NCBI GenBank assembly: GCA_021775805.1
Contig: JAJFHD010000062.1
Coordinates: forward strand, 1-53,785
Reading direction: 5' to 3'
Length of the DNA stretch: 53,785 nt
Source of the DNA: Alphaproteobacteria bacterium
GTDB lineage: Bacteria > Pseudomonadota > Alphaproteobacteria > Rhizobiales > JAJFHC01
Shown here: in pieces, positions 1 to 8,412 of the stretch
Position numbering within the stretch: the first letter of the stretch is position 1
How the letters are laid out: every line of letters begins with the position of its first letter
Translations under genes and position numbers: made by a program
The notes under the pieces: generated by a model
What the model was told of the DNA's origin: nothing
The model's input: the letters and a program-made list of their open reading frames with translations, nothing else
The model's database searches: none

Positions 1-124
1 CTTGAATTGGTACTGACGAATCGCACGGTCGGAATGCCTGGCCTGTCAACCCAGAGTACTTGCTGGTTGGGTGGACGATATACCCGATCAAACAACGCCA
101 GCCGGGATTGGCGCCTTAGTATGT

Positions 125-1039
125 CTAGGAATAACCCGCCAGTTGTTCATCCAGGTTGATATCGGCGTCTTTCATGATCGCGTCCTGCTCTTGGTCAACC
201 TCTTCTGCGCAAAGCCGGAGCAGACCAAGGGCCTTGTCGATCAGCTCCGGACTCTTTTCTTCGTTCCAGACCACGTAGGCCGGATAGGGAAACACCGGAG
301 CGCCTGATACGACATGCAGATGACCTGAATCAATAAACGGTTTTACGACCCTGGTCGGAAAATAGGCCGCGCGATTGAGCTCGATAATGAAATTGATCGC
401 CAACGGTCCGATCGACAAAGTCGTGCGTGCCATCTGGAAGTCAGGAAAATGGAATGAATGAGCGATGGCAAATTCAGGTCCCCAATCCATCAGGACATAA
501 TTCTCATCGAGATCCGGACCGTAGTCCGGATCGGCGGATACAAGGATCAGTGTTTCTTCGACAAGTTCAGTGACGTTGAGACCTGGCCGCAATTGCGGCG
601 TGTACATGATACCAATGTCAATCGTGCCCTGGATCATCAGCCGCATAAGCCGATCCGGCATGCCGATTTCTGCATGGAGGGCAATGTCCGGCAGTTCGAT
701 CTCCAGTTTTCTCAGCCAGCGACCGCCAAGCTTTGGCCACAAGCTGTACTGAACGCCGAAGTCCAGCACATCATCGTATCCGTCCGGCACGGCAACATGA
801 TATTTGGCTTCCTCCCATACCTTCATCAAGGACCGGGCGTAGCGCTCGAACTGCAAACCTGCCGGCGTCAATACAATGCCGCTCTTTGCCCGTACGAAGA
901 CATCGCGACCCAATTCGCCTTCAAGTTTCTTTACCCGCAGACTCACCGCCGACTGGGTTACATGGAGTCGGTCGGCGGCGTGAATGAAACTGCCGGCGGC
1001 AATGATTTCAAGAAAGGTCCGGGCGAGTTGGATGTCCAT
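125..1039 (-). CDS. LysR-family transcriptional regulator
   Basis: A 304-residue DNA-binding regulator of the LysR type, the usual length for the family. The N-terminal winged helix-turn-helix is clear: residues about 16-40 read as the ordered set SFIHAADRLHVTQSAVSLRV, followed by the typical KKLEGELG helix. The rest fits a periplasmic-binding-protein-like effector domain (around residues 90-290), although the ligand cannot be read from sequence. The start codon at 1039 places the methionine directly before the HTH, as is normal. It is transcribed away from the small gene at 1343-1540 and no divergent partner gene is present immediately upstream, so its target is unknown. The last residues are acidic and lie about 120 bases from the window edge. 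Confidence 0.93.
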   Translation of the reverse strand: MDIQLARTFLEIIAAGSFIHAADRLHVTQSAVSLRVKKLEGELGRDVFVRAKSGIVLTPAGLQFERYARSLMKVWEEAKYHVAVPDGYDDVLDFGVQYSLWPKLGGRWLRKLEIELPDIALHAEIGMPDRLMRLMIQGTIDIGIMYTPQLRPGLNVTELVEETLILVSADPDYGPDLDENYVLMDWGPEFAIAHSFHFPDFQMARTTLSIGPLAINFIIELNRAAYFPTRVVKPFIDSGHLHVVSGAPVFPYPAYVVWNEEKSPELIDKALGLLRLCAEEVDQEQDAIMKDADINLDEQLAGYS

Positions 1040-1186
1040 GGCCGTCCTAGATTAACAAGGGCACACTCAAGCATGAGTCTCAATTATATATGATGGGTTT
1101 ATTATTGGTATCTATTGTTTTGTGGCCACGCAATTCCCTGAACTGCGCCGGGTATCGATCACGTGGATTGGCCATAAACAAGGCAA

Positions 1187-1211
1187 GCGGGAGCATTGTT
1201 ACAACTCCCGC
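1187..1211. other. Short inverted repeat in the 1040-1342 gap
   Basis: The 303-base gap between the LysR start and the small gene holds no convincing gene. It contains a 7-bp perfect inverted repeat, GCGGGAG (1187-1193) with CTCCCGC (1205-1211), and an 11-base loop. No T-run follows on either strand, so it is at best a weak transcript-end structure for the minus-strand gene at 1343-1540. Confidence 0.35.
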
Positions 1212-1342
1212 CTGCTCGTTGTCGACCATTTGCACACAGGCCACGAACAAGGTGGCCATACGTCACTCAGTGCGTGGACGCGACAACTGAAATTCCTCTG
1301 TCGAAACTGCGAACGATGCCTGCAGGACGCCTGTTTTCTAGG

Positions 1343-1540
1343 CTAAACGTCGAGCAAATTTCTAAGTTCCGCAACATCAATTGCCTGAACCCCGTGCAGT
1401 TCTGCAATGTACCCGTCATGAAGCGATTTCATGACATAGTCGGTCAGCAATACCTCGTTGATCGGCCACTTGCGCGCGGCCCCACGACTGCCATCGTTGT
1501 ACGCTATCGATTGAATATCCAATGTCATCTCTCTACCCAT
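1343..1540 (-). CDS. Small hypothetical protein (65 aa)
   Basis: Not recognised. The start at 1540 is preferred because AAGGA lies 5-6 bases upstream on the coding strand; a longer in-frame reading begins at 1603 but lacks such a site. The product has no signal peptide or membrane segment, mixes charged and hydrophobic residues evenly (for example WPINEVLLTDYVMKSL) and ends in an acidic, leucine-rich stretch AIDVAELRNLLDV, so it looks like a small soluble helical protein. It lies downstream of the MscS-type channel on the same strand with a 187-base gap. That gap contains a copy of the 33-bp element also found upstream of the cation efflux and OmpA-domain genes, which supports it being a real, separately controlled gene. 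Confidence 0.55.
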   Translation of the reverse strand: MGREMTLDIQSIAYNDGSRGAARKWPINEVLLTDYVMKSLHDGYIAELHGVQAIDVAELRNLLDV

Positions 1541-1593
1541 AAATCCTTGTTTGTATCTCTGATTTATTGAATATGGGAACGGCAGAAGATTTA

Positions 1594-1626
1594 TCAAACG
1601 CATAATATCAATAGCAAAGGTGAGTA
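1594..1626 (-). promoter_or_regulatory. Copy of shared 33-bp upstream element (diverged)
   Basis: Read on the minus strand, this stretch has TACTCA at its 5' end, CTAT in the middle and GTTTGA at its 3' end. TACTCA and GTTTGA begin 27 bases apart, exactly as in the copy at 9864-9896; I count 21 of 33 positions identical. It lies about 53 bases upstream of the small gene starting at 1540 and in the same orientation, where a promoter or operator would be expected. The binding protein is unknown. Confidence 0.45.
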
Positions 1627-1727
1627 TTATTTATGTATTGGAGGATCGCCGGTTCCGACACTATAAGCGGCTCTCTCTGACATATTGACGCTGTCTGGCA
1701 ATGAAGTCGTCACCAGCATCAAGACTC

Positions 1728-4109
1728 TCACGATCCGCCCTTGTTCATGCCAATGAGTCCGTCTGCAGTCCTCACATGCAAGTCCCGCTGCGGGAACGGG
1801 ATTTCGATGTCCGCCTCGCGCAAAGCTTTCCTGATGGCAAATCGTAAATCACTCGATACCGGAACCATCCGGCCAACATCGCGCAGGAAGACGCGCAATT
1901 CGAAGTCAAGCGAGCTTTCTCCGAAGTCCTGGAAAATCACATCCGGTCCCGGGCTGGCGACGACGTCCGGATGAGCCTTGGCGACGTCAAGCAGGACCTC
2001 ACGAACCTGCATTTCGTCACTTGAATAGGACACCCCAACGCAGACGCTGATGCGCCCGACCTTGTCCTTGAGCATCCAGTTCGTTACCGACGAATTTATC
2101 AACTCGGCGTTCGGAACAACCACGGACTGGCGATCGAGGGTCTCCAGTTCAGTGGCTCTTACACTGATACGCTTGACAAATCCGTCATAACCGCCGACCC
2201 CAATCCAGTCGCCGACCTTCACGGGTCGCTCGACCAGAAGGATCAGGCCGGATACGAAGTTGTTGACGATGTTCTGGAGGCCAAAGCCGATGCCCACAGA
2301 GAGAGCGCCAGCTATAAGGGCGAGGTTCGACAAATCAATGCCGGCATAGGCGATGGCCAAAGAAGCCGACACGATGATGCCAAAATACCCGACCCCGGTC
2401 GTGATCGAGTTTTTGACTCCGGGATCGAGCCTGCTGCGGTCGATTATCCGCACATTCAGCCAGTTCTTGGCATGCCTGGTTACAAGCAGACCGAGGCCGA
2501 ACACTACCAGACCCGTGAACAAGGTGCTGACCGAGATTTCCACTTCGCCGACCTTGAATCCGGTCAGAACTTTAGTGATCCAGGTGCTGACATCCTCCCA
2601 CCTGAACCCCCATTGCAGGAGAATCAGGGGAATGCCGACAAACAGATTCGCGAAATCGATGATGAGACCGGATACCAGCCCCAATTGTTCGACCGCCCCG
2701 TCCTCAAGGTCGAAGCGCGATTTAAGCCATCGGCCATAGAAACTGTCCTTGACAGTTTCTGCCGATGACAACGCGCGGGCGATCAGAAATCCAAGGTACA
2801 TGAACACGATAGTGCCGCCGGTTACGACGAGTTGGGTCGAGATAAAGCGCCCGAGACTCACGTAACCAAGTGTAATGGCAATGACTTGGGCGATGATCGC
2901 AAGCCACAGGAAATTGCGCAGGAGTGACGGCCAGCCGCGATTTTGCAGAGCCTTACCAGATTCGGACTTGCGCAGTGGCGTCAGCAGAATTGCAGACAGT
3001 GTCAGGACAATGAGAACTGTCGATACCACGCTCTTTGCCATCGTGAGAGTCAACGGCGCGGAGATCATGATGGCGATCTCAGACATAATGAAATCGAGCG
3101 CATATACAACGCCGCCGGTCAATGACAGGGTGCACAGACGACGGGCGGCGGCGTCCGACACACTGAACACGCGCCACTCTTTGTGCCGCGGTGCCAGCAC
3201 AGCCTGAGACAGGTTGTATACTGCGGCCATGCCGACAAATGCCGTCAGCAGGGCGGACGCCAGTCTTTTGACTCGAAAGTCCAGGACGCCAAATTGATCG
3301 AGCAACACGTAGACGGCATAAGCCCCGACACCTATTGCGATCGTTGGAACTACCGTCGTCAAGACTGCGGTCAAACCGCAGCGCAATTGCGAGGGTGTCG
3401 GTCTCCCGGAATGTCGCACAAATGACGACCCAAGCAATCTTCGAGAGGCAGCGAAGGTTGCAATTCCTATCAACCCGGCGCCCAACAGCGCCATCAGGAG
3501 GTTGCCGGTACGGCCCTGCACCGTGAACCGAACCCAGTTGACCAACCTGTCGCTCAAAGTCTGAAGCTGGGTTCCACTTGTTGCTGCAATGTCGCTCCAT
3601 AAACTTGGCGAAAATGCACCGTATTGGCGTTTCAGCAACGCCCGGGCGAAATTGAGGCGCCGTCGCTCAGCGACATTTCGAATTTGCTGAGTGATTTCAA
3701 CGATGAGCAAGTTGGCCTGCTTGATACCTCCTTCAACCTGCCCCTTTTTCTCAGCGAGCGCCTTGCGTTCTTGTGAAACGATTTCTGATTCAGGCTCTGC
3801 ACCCGAAACCGGTGGCGGGCCGAACTTGGATATCTTTTCCGAAAACTGATCCAGCTTTGGCTGTTGTTCGGACAGGAAAATAAGCAGTTTGACAGTGACG
3901 GCTTCAAGACTATTGCGCAAACCGAGCAATTGTTCATCGCTGATATCCTCGCTTGCACTTGTATTGGCGATTTCCTGAATCTCTATCCGCCAAGTGGCCA
4001 GGCTGGGGAAGATGTTTTCGATCGTCGGGCTCTTTTGAGCAAATGCGGATGTCAGAACCACGCAAGCAAGGGCAATAACGGCCAATCCTGTCTTTGCAAT
4101 GGATTTCAT
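1728..4109 (-). CDS. Large MscS-family mechanosensitive channel (DUF3772 type)
   Basis: A 793-residue inner-membrane channel that would release solutes on hypo-osmotic shock. Residues 1-24 form a signal peptide ending at AFA-Q. Residues about 25-190 are a periplasmic, helical DUF3772-like domain rich in Glu and Lys. About ten hydrophobic segments follow from residue 200. The MscS pore helix and beta domain are recognisable near residues 600-660, with small-residue packing GALSVGIGFGLQNIVNNF followed by VERPVKVGDWI, which is typical of the family. The C terminus (about 690-780) is the MscS cytoplasmic alpha/beta domain. Length and order match the large MscK-like channels of alphaproteobacteria. 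It is monocistronic on the minus strand; its upstream region is the AT-rich gap at 4110-4740. Confidence 0.93.
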   Translation of the reverse strand: MKSIAKTGLAVIALACVVLTSAFAQKSPTIENIFPSLATWRIEIQEIANTSASEDISDEQLLGLRNSLEAVTVKLLIFLSEQQPKLDQFSEKISKFGPPPVSGAEPESEIVSQERKALAEKKGQVEGGIKQANLLIVEITQQIRNVAERRRLNFARALLKRQYGAFSPSLWSDIAATSGTQLQTLSDRLVNWVRFTVQGRTGNLLMALLGAGLIGIATFAASRRLLGSSFVRHSGRPTPSQLRCGLTAVLTTVVPTIAIGVGAYAVYVLLDQFGVLDFRVKRLASALLTAFVGMAAVYNLSQAVLAPRHKEWRVFSVSDAAARRLCTLSLTGGVVYALDFIMSEIAIMISAPLTLTMAKSVVSTVLIVLTLSAILLTPLRKSESGKALQNRGWPSLLRNFLWLAIIAQVIAITLGYVSLGRFISTQLVVTGGTIVFMYLGFLIARALSSAETVKDSFYGRWLKSRFDLEDGAVEQLGLVSGLIIDFANLFVGIPLILLQWGFRWEDVSTWITKVLTGFKVGEVEISVSTLFTGLVVFGLGLLVTRHAKNWLNVRIIDRSRLDPGVKNSITTGVGYFGIIVSASLAIAYAGIDLSNLALIAGALSVGIGFGLQNIVNNFVSGLILLVERPVKVGDWIGVGGYDGFVKRISVRATELETLDRQSVVVPNAELINSSVTNWMLKDKVGRISVCVGVSYSSDEMQVREVLLDVAKAHPDVVASPGPDVIFQDFGESSLDFELRVFLRDVGRMVPVSSDLRFAIRKALREADIEIPFPQRDLHVRTADGLIGMNKGGS

Positions 4110-4445
4110 GTACTTTCCTTACGTGATGACCCGCCAAATGCGGCCAGCGCTCCATGGTTTTGGCCGCCCCATGCGAGAGCCTAAATCCGCTCGCCGCTCA
4201 AGATTCTGGAATGTGGTCAATGAAAGCTAGGAATCGACAGCTGATAAGACAAGAGAATATTTATCATATAAATTATGAAAAATACTCATAGATAAATTGA
4301 TGCAAGCATTGTTAGGGTCCGGTAAAAGTGGCAAACATGCCATTCAGGCCGGTTATCGCCGAGGTTAATAAATTCACAGCGGCCGCCTGAATGCTAATAA
4401 GAAAGCAAAAAGGGGGCGGACAAACGAAACATAACGCATGAGATT

Positions 4446-4478
4446 TTTTTATTTTACCTATGCGATAAATTCGTTTGA
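4446..4478 (+). promoter_or_regulatory. Copy of shared 33-bp upstream element
   Basis: ATTTTACCTAT at 4451-4461, then TAAATT (4466-4471) and GTTTGA (4473-4478). Over 28 bases it matches the copy at 9869-9896 at 24 positions with no gap. It is oriented toward the cation efflux gene but lies 262 bases before its start, so either a long leader or another promoter follows. Function is inferred only from the conservation. Confidence 0.55.
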
Positions 4479-4651
4479 TTTAAGTCTATGATGCGCCCAT
4501 GTTGCCAGTGCCGGTGAGTGGTTTGGGTGTATCCTGACATTCCGGCAGGCGTCAAACGAGGCCTATCCGTTCTCTGTGACTGGTGGAAGACCGTGAAAAG
4601 CGGCCCGCCACAGACTGGAGGGCCCTAAAGCATACAACTGCGCCTTTTCGG

Positions 4652-4685
4652 GGCCGCCGGCTGCAGTAGTGACCGGCCGGCGGCC
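4652..4685. other. Perfect 10-bp GC-rich stem-loop in leader
   Basis: GGCCGCCGGC (4652-4661) pairs perfectly with GCCGGCGGCC (4676-4685) around a 14-base loop. It ends 55 bases before the cation efflux start. No T-run follows, so it is not a standard terminator; it may be a structured leader element or a translation/attenuation hairpin. A weaker pair GGCCC/GGGCC (4602-4606 with 4620-4624) lies just upstream. Confidence 0.5.
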
Positions 4686-4740
4686 TCCGAGATTCGATTG
4701 GTGCTGCATCTCAGCACGTTAACCTCTCCAGAAAGAACGA

Positions 4741-5685
4741 ATGGCCGCCGGAAAATCAAAAAAGGTCATCTATGCCGCCTTCACGGGCAATGCGTTAATC
4801 GCAGTGATGAAATTCACGGCCGCAAGTTTCACCGGATCCTCCGCAATGCTGAGCGAAGGCATTCACTCTGTTGTCGATTGCGGCAATCAGCTGCTGCTTC
4901 TGTTCGGCATGAAGCGGGCCGGGCTGCCGCCGGACCGGCACCATCCATTCGGCTACGGTATGGAGCTCTATTTCTGGACATTCGTGGTGGCAATCCTCAT
5001 CTTCGCGGTTGGTTCAGGCGTTTCTATCTACGAGGGAATCGAACGCGTCCTTCATCCCAAACCAATAGAACGGCCGGAATGGAACTACGGGGTTCTGGCG
5101 CTGAGTATGGTTTTCGAGGGTGTTGCCTGGTGGATCGCCTACAAGGAATTCAACAAGAGCCGCAACGGCATGCCATTCATGAAAGCGATCCGCCACAGCA
5201 AGGACCCAACGATCTTCACCGTTCTCTTTGAGGATACCGCGGCCATGTTAGGCCTGATGGTCGCATTTTTGGGCGTATTGGGAGCCCAATTGCTCGACAT
5301 GCCCACACTTGACGGCGTGGCCTCGATCAGCATCGGCATCATCCTCGCCCTGGTTGCTGTCCTGCTGGCAATTGAAAGCAAGGGTCTGCTCATCGGCGAG
5401 GGGGCGGACCCGGAAATCCTTCGCCGGATCGAAGATATGGCCGATAGCGACCGGCGCATCTGGCGGACAAACGAAATTCTGACCATGCATCTGGGGCCCG
5501 ACGACATTCTGATGAATGCGAGCTTCGATTTCATCGAGGGCCTTACGGCTGACGAGGTTGAGAGCGCGATTTCCGAGTTTGAGGTCCAAATCAAGAACGA
5601 CTATCCTTCCATACGGCGCGTCTTCATCGAAGCACAAAGTTGGAAAGCTCATTCTGCCGACGCGTCGCGAGAACCAGGGGCCTAG
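4741..5685 (+). CDS. Cation diffusion facilitator transporter, SLC30A9-like
   Basis: A 314-residue inner-membrane divalent cation/proton antiporter of the CDF family. The first helix pair carries SEGIHSVVDCGNQ (residues 38-50), the usual CDF site with Asp46, and is followed by the HHPFGYG motif. In the fifth helix the common HxxxD site is replaced by FEDTAAMLG (around residue 172), a form typical of the SLC30A9/ZnT9-like branch rather than of FieF or CzcD. The C-terminal domain (after residue 215) is the cytoplasmic ferredoxin-like regulatory fold. Zn, Mn or Fe could be the ion. The next gene, a ZntB/CorA-type channel, starts 5 bases after the stop, so the two are almost certainly one transcript. 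Upstream lie a 10-bp stem-loop and a copy of the 33-bp element. Confidence 0.9.
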   Translation: MAAGKSKKVIYAAFTGNALIAVMKFTAASFTGSSAMLSEGIHSVVDCGNQLLLLFGMKRAGLPPDRHHPFGYGMELYFWTFVVAILIFAVGSGVSIYEGIERVLHPKPIERPEWNYGVLALSMVFEGVAWWIAYKEFNKSRNGMPFMKAIRHSKDPTIFTVLFEDTAAMLGLMVAFLGVLGAQLLDMPTLDGVASISIGIILALVAVLLAIESKGLLIGEGADPEILRRIEDMADSDRRIWRTNEILTMHLGPDDILMNASFDFIEGLTADEVESAISEFEVQIKNDYPSIRRVFIEAQSWKAHSADASREPGA

Positions 5686-5689
5686 GACA

Positions 5690-6718
5690 ATGGTCAACGT
5701 TCCGAAATCAGAGCAGCAGGATGAATCAAAAAGCACTGACGTCGCTGAAGACGAGGGGCTGTTGTTTGCCTGCAGACTTGACGGCACGGGCGGTGCCATA
5801 CTCGCAGACTGGTCGGATGTGGAGACATGGAGTCCAGAAAGCGGTCCGATCTGGATTCATCTGGACAGCAGCTCCAACCGGGTAAAAACCTGGGTGCGGA
5901 ATCAAAGCGGACTGACTCCCGTGACAGCCGATGCCATTCTCAGTGAGGAAACGCGCCCTCGCGTTTTCCAGGGTAAGCGTGGTTTCATCGCCATACTGCG
6001 CGGCGTCAACACCAACCCGGATGCCAATCCCGAAGACATGGTCGCCATGCGGTTCTGGTGTGACGGAACCAGACTGATAACCGTCCGCTATCAAAAGTTG
6101 CTGACACCGAGGGATGTCCTGGAACAGTTGCTTGAGCACCACACCGGGCCGGTGACCGTTGCCCAGTTATTTGAGCGTTTGATATCCAGACTGACAGAGC
6201 GTATGGCAACCATCATAACCGGTTACGACGATGTATTGGACAGCGTTGAGGAGCAGGTCGAACTGGGCCAAACCGCCAGCTTGCGAGGCAAACTCGGCGA
6301 CCTGCGTCGGCAGGCTGTCGTTTTGCGACGGTACATGGCGCCGCAGCGCGAAGCGCTTGGCCGACTGCTTCATGACCCGCCGGAATGGCTTGATGAGCGT
6401 TCACTTTTGAACCTGCGCGAGGCAACCGACCGGCTGCAGCGATACATCGAGGATCTCGATGCGGCCCGCGAACGCGCCGTGGTCGTAAAAGACGAAATCA
6501 GCAATAGGCTGTCTGAATCAATGAACCGGAACATGTATGTGATTTCGGTTGTGGCCGCGATCTTCCTGCCTCTGGGTTTCCTGACGGGCCTGCTCGGCAT
6601 AAACGTGGGCGGCATGCCAGGCGTGGAGAGTCCGATGGCGTTCTGGATTACCTGCGTGCTGATGGTTCTGGTGCTGATTGCAGAAGTTCTGATCTTCCGC
6701 AGACTGAAGTGGTTTTGA
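5690..6718 (+). CDS. CorA-family transporter, ZntB-like
   Basis: A 342-residue CorA-family metal transporter. The long acidic N-terminal cytoplasmic domain and coiled helices (about residues 170-280) are followed by two C-terminal membrane helices, as in CorA and ZntB. The pore signature reads GLLGINVGGMPG, with Ile in place of the Met of the classical GMN motif; GxNVGGMP is characteristic of ZntB, which moves zinc, rather than of Mg-specific CorA. I chose the ATG at 5690, four bases after the upstream stop, because it leaves the family's normal length; a longer in-frame reading from 5516 would overlap the previous gene by 170 bases. Its coupling to a CDF transporter suggests a joint role in divalent cation balance. 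Confidence 0.92.
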   Translation: MVNVPKSEQQDESKSTDVAEDEGLLFACRLDGTGGAILADWSDVETWSPESGPIWIHLDSSSNRVKTWVRNQSGLTPVTADAILSEETRPRVFQGKRGFIAILRGVNTNPDANPEDMVAMRFWCDGTRLITVRYQKLLTPRDVLEQLLEHHTGPVTVAQLFERLISRLTERMATIITGYDDVLDSVEEQVELGQTASLRGKLGDLRRQAVVLRRYMAPQREALGRLLHDPPEWLDERSLLNLREATDRLQRYIEDLDAARERAVVVKDEISNRLSESMNRNMYVISVVAAIFLPLGFLTGLLGINVGGMPGVESPMAFWITCVLMVLVLIAEVLIFRRLKWF

Positions 6719-6855
6719 CTACGATTCATGGGAATGTTCTGACATTACAATTTTGATGAAAATTGCATTGGGCTGAGCTTTGACAAGTTAACTGGCCTGC
6801 TGCCGGTTTTCCTGACACCGAGTTGAGGTGTTTATGATGAAACCGGAGTTTACCC

Positions 6856-7300
6856 ATGAAGACAAGAAAGTTCAGTCGAGAGTTCAAGCTTGTGGCTGTC
6901 AGGCTGGTCAGGGATCGGGACGTAACAGGCTTCCATGCCTGGCTCAACCACAGGCCCAGTACCAGGCCACGGTATGACGAGGCGCTGTTTGCCGCGATCG
7001 ACACAAGCTTCAGGAGAAGTGATCACACCTATCGTGCTCGCCGTGTCTGGCGCGATGTTCTGGCAGAAGTGCTGTCTTGTCGTCTCCACCGCATTGAACG
7101 GCTGATGCTTTACAGTGGCCTGCGTGCACGCCCCGCCGGCGAGGTCTGGCAAAGGATTCCGGCGATCGTCTGACCGTATCGGTATCACGGAACTTTCTGG
7201 ACCGGGCCTTCGATGCCCATGCCACCAATCGCAAGTGGGTGGCTGACTTCACTTATATCTGGACCGCACAAGGATGGCTTTACGTTGCCGCTGTCATCGT
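6856..7300 (+). pseudogene. IS3-family transposase remnant (orfA/orfB fused by deletion, frameshifted)
   Basis: The reading from 6856 begins like an IS3 orfA (MKTRKFSREFKLVAVRLVRD) but after about 24 residues continues into orfB sequence (RPRYDEALFAAIDTSFRRSDHTY, then RRVWRDVLAEVLSCRLHRIERLM), so the end of orfA and start of orfB are deleted. That frame stops at 7173. The DDE core resumes in another frame from about 7164 (DRLTVSVSRNFLDRAF, then KWVADFTYIWTAQGWLYVAAVI) and breaks off at about 7300, where IS6-type sequence begins. The element is therefore dead: an internal deletion, a frameshift and loss of the second and third catalytic acids. Confidence 0.85.
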
Positions 7301-7626
7301 TCTTACGGCGTGGCGATGAAAGTCATCGGAAATGCACCGCGCCAACAGACCGGCCGTTGGCTCAACAACCGGTCTGAAAACTCACGTCAGCGGTTTCGGC
7401 GACGAGAACGGGCGATGGCGAAATTCCAAAGCACAAAGTCGCTTCGGAAACTTCCCTCCATTCAATCTTCCATCCACAATTATTGCAATCAAGAGCATCA
7501 TCTTTACGGTCGTCAGGACTTCAGATTCAACCGCACCACTGTCCTTGCAGAGTGGCACCATGTTGCTGCATAAGAATAGCCGATTTCTGGGATTTGTGGC
7601 TCAGTTCACTTTGCTCTGACAGAGCC
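7301..7626 (+). mobile_element. 3' half of an IS6-type element
   Basis: From about 7301 the translation reads SYGVAMKVIGNAPRQQTGRW, then NNRSENSRQRFRRRERAM, and ends AEWHHVAA at 7573; this is the C-terminal third of an IS6/IS26-type DDE transposase, including the final catalytic Glu region. The right terminal inverted repeat lies at 7591-7626: its reverse complement starts GGCTCTGTCAGAG and continues through TGAACTGAGCCA. The same terminus in left orientation is found at 13478, next to the N-terminal part of this type of transposase. The 5' half is missing here, replaced by an IS3 fragment. Confidence 0.8.
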
Positions 7627-7714
7627 TTAGGAAGATATCACAATGACACATCACCAACCTCGTCGACTGACGGTGGTAGAATGGCAGCCGTCATGCAGTA
7701 TCAGCAAAATCTCG

Positions 7715-8083
7715 TCACGGAACGGGTTTCTGCGTCATTCCCGTGCAGCATTGGATCTCGCAGGGAAATTCCGCGCTTTCATGCTCGTTACGGGTTCGTG
7801 CTCGACAACGGACTTCCTGAGGCGTGATGTCGCTTTTCAGAAACTCGGCTTTGTCGTAACGCTTGCGAACTCTCGCAACCCCATAAGTGCATTTTCCGGC
7901 CTTAAAATATTGCCACCACTGCTCGTCAACTTTTTCACGTCGATAGGATGTTCCGGTTTGGTCCCACGTCTTCAACATCGGACATTCAAGTTGGGGCTTG
8001 AACTCATGCGCGACGACGACTTCTGATGGAAGAACCAAAACCCCAAGCGTTACAAAAAGAGCAAAAAATTGTGCGAGATTCAT
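7715..8083 (-). CDS. Small secreted Cys-containing hypothetical protein
   Basis: Not recognised. The start at 8083 is supported by GGGGG seven to eleven bases upstream on the coding strand; the product is then 122 residues. Residues 1-25 are a plausible signal peptide (MNLAQFFALFVTLGVLVLPS, then VVVAHEF), so it should be exported. The mature part contains six or so cysteines (CPM, CTY, CRA, CEIQCC), which suggests disulfides or metal binding, plus several aromatic residues (DEQWWQYF). The C terminus ends with GMTQKPVP. It lies between dead IS6 and IS3 fragments, so it may be a recently acquired cargo gene. Alternatively it could be a remnant, but it has a signal peptide, a ribosome site and an uninterrupted frame. 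Confidence 0.5.
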   Translation of the reverse strand: MNLAQFFALFVTLGVLVLPSEVVVAHEFKPQLECPMLKTWDQTGTSYRREKVDEQWWQYFKAGKCTYGVARVRKRYDKAEFLKSDITPQEVRCRARTRNEHESAEFPCEIQCCTGMTQKPVP

Positions 8084-8412
8084 AATATCCCCCTGCTGAC
8101 TAACATCCAATCAGCACACTGCCATTCGCCAGCATCTCCGATTGATTTGCCAAACATGGTACAGACCAACATTTCCAAGATGGAGCCATGTCGATACGCA
8201 AGTGTGGCATTTACCGATCGTCACTGCAATGTTGAGTTTTTGGCTTCGGGCGTGACTGTACTATTAACACGCAGAACCGGCGCAGACGAACGGATGAAAG
8301 CATGGTTCCGTTCCAGGCATTTTTTGTCTACTGCTTGTCGCTCAGATACACTGCCATTACTGTTCAGAGTTCACTTGGCGAGTCCATAATGAAAATCGCC
8401 TGAACTGACTGG
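8084..8412. other. Gene-free stretch between IS remnants
   Basis: About 330 bases with no coding signal I trust. A plus-strand open frame runs from 8069 to 8389 but its translation has no recognisable domain, no ribosome site and an unlikely composition. The stretch probably holds the promoter for the minus-strand gene starting at 8083 and eroded mobile DNA. Confidence 0.4.

Larger units (their letters stand above)
4110..4740. other. 631-base divergent intergenic region
   Basis: This gap separates the divergently read MscS channel (minus) and cation efflux gene (plus). Its left two thirds are strongly AT-rich compared with the genome, consistent with promoters. AAATACTCAT followed by AGATAAATT (4280-4298) resembles the 33-bp element with about one helical turn removed, and a clear copy of that element lies at 4446-4478. 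The right third is GC-rich and contains a perfect 10-bp stem at 4652-4685. I see no riboswitch class that I can name and no gene. Confidence 0.5.

Noticed and set aside
8069..8389. 106-residue plus-strand open frame
   Set aside because: Overlaps the start region of the minus-strand secreted protein, lacks a ribosome site, and has no domain or convincing composition.
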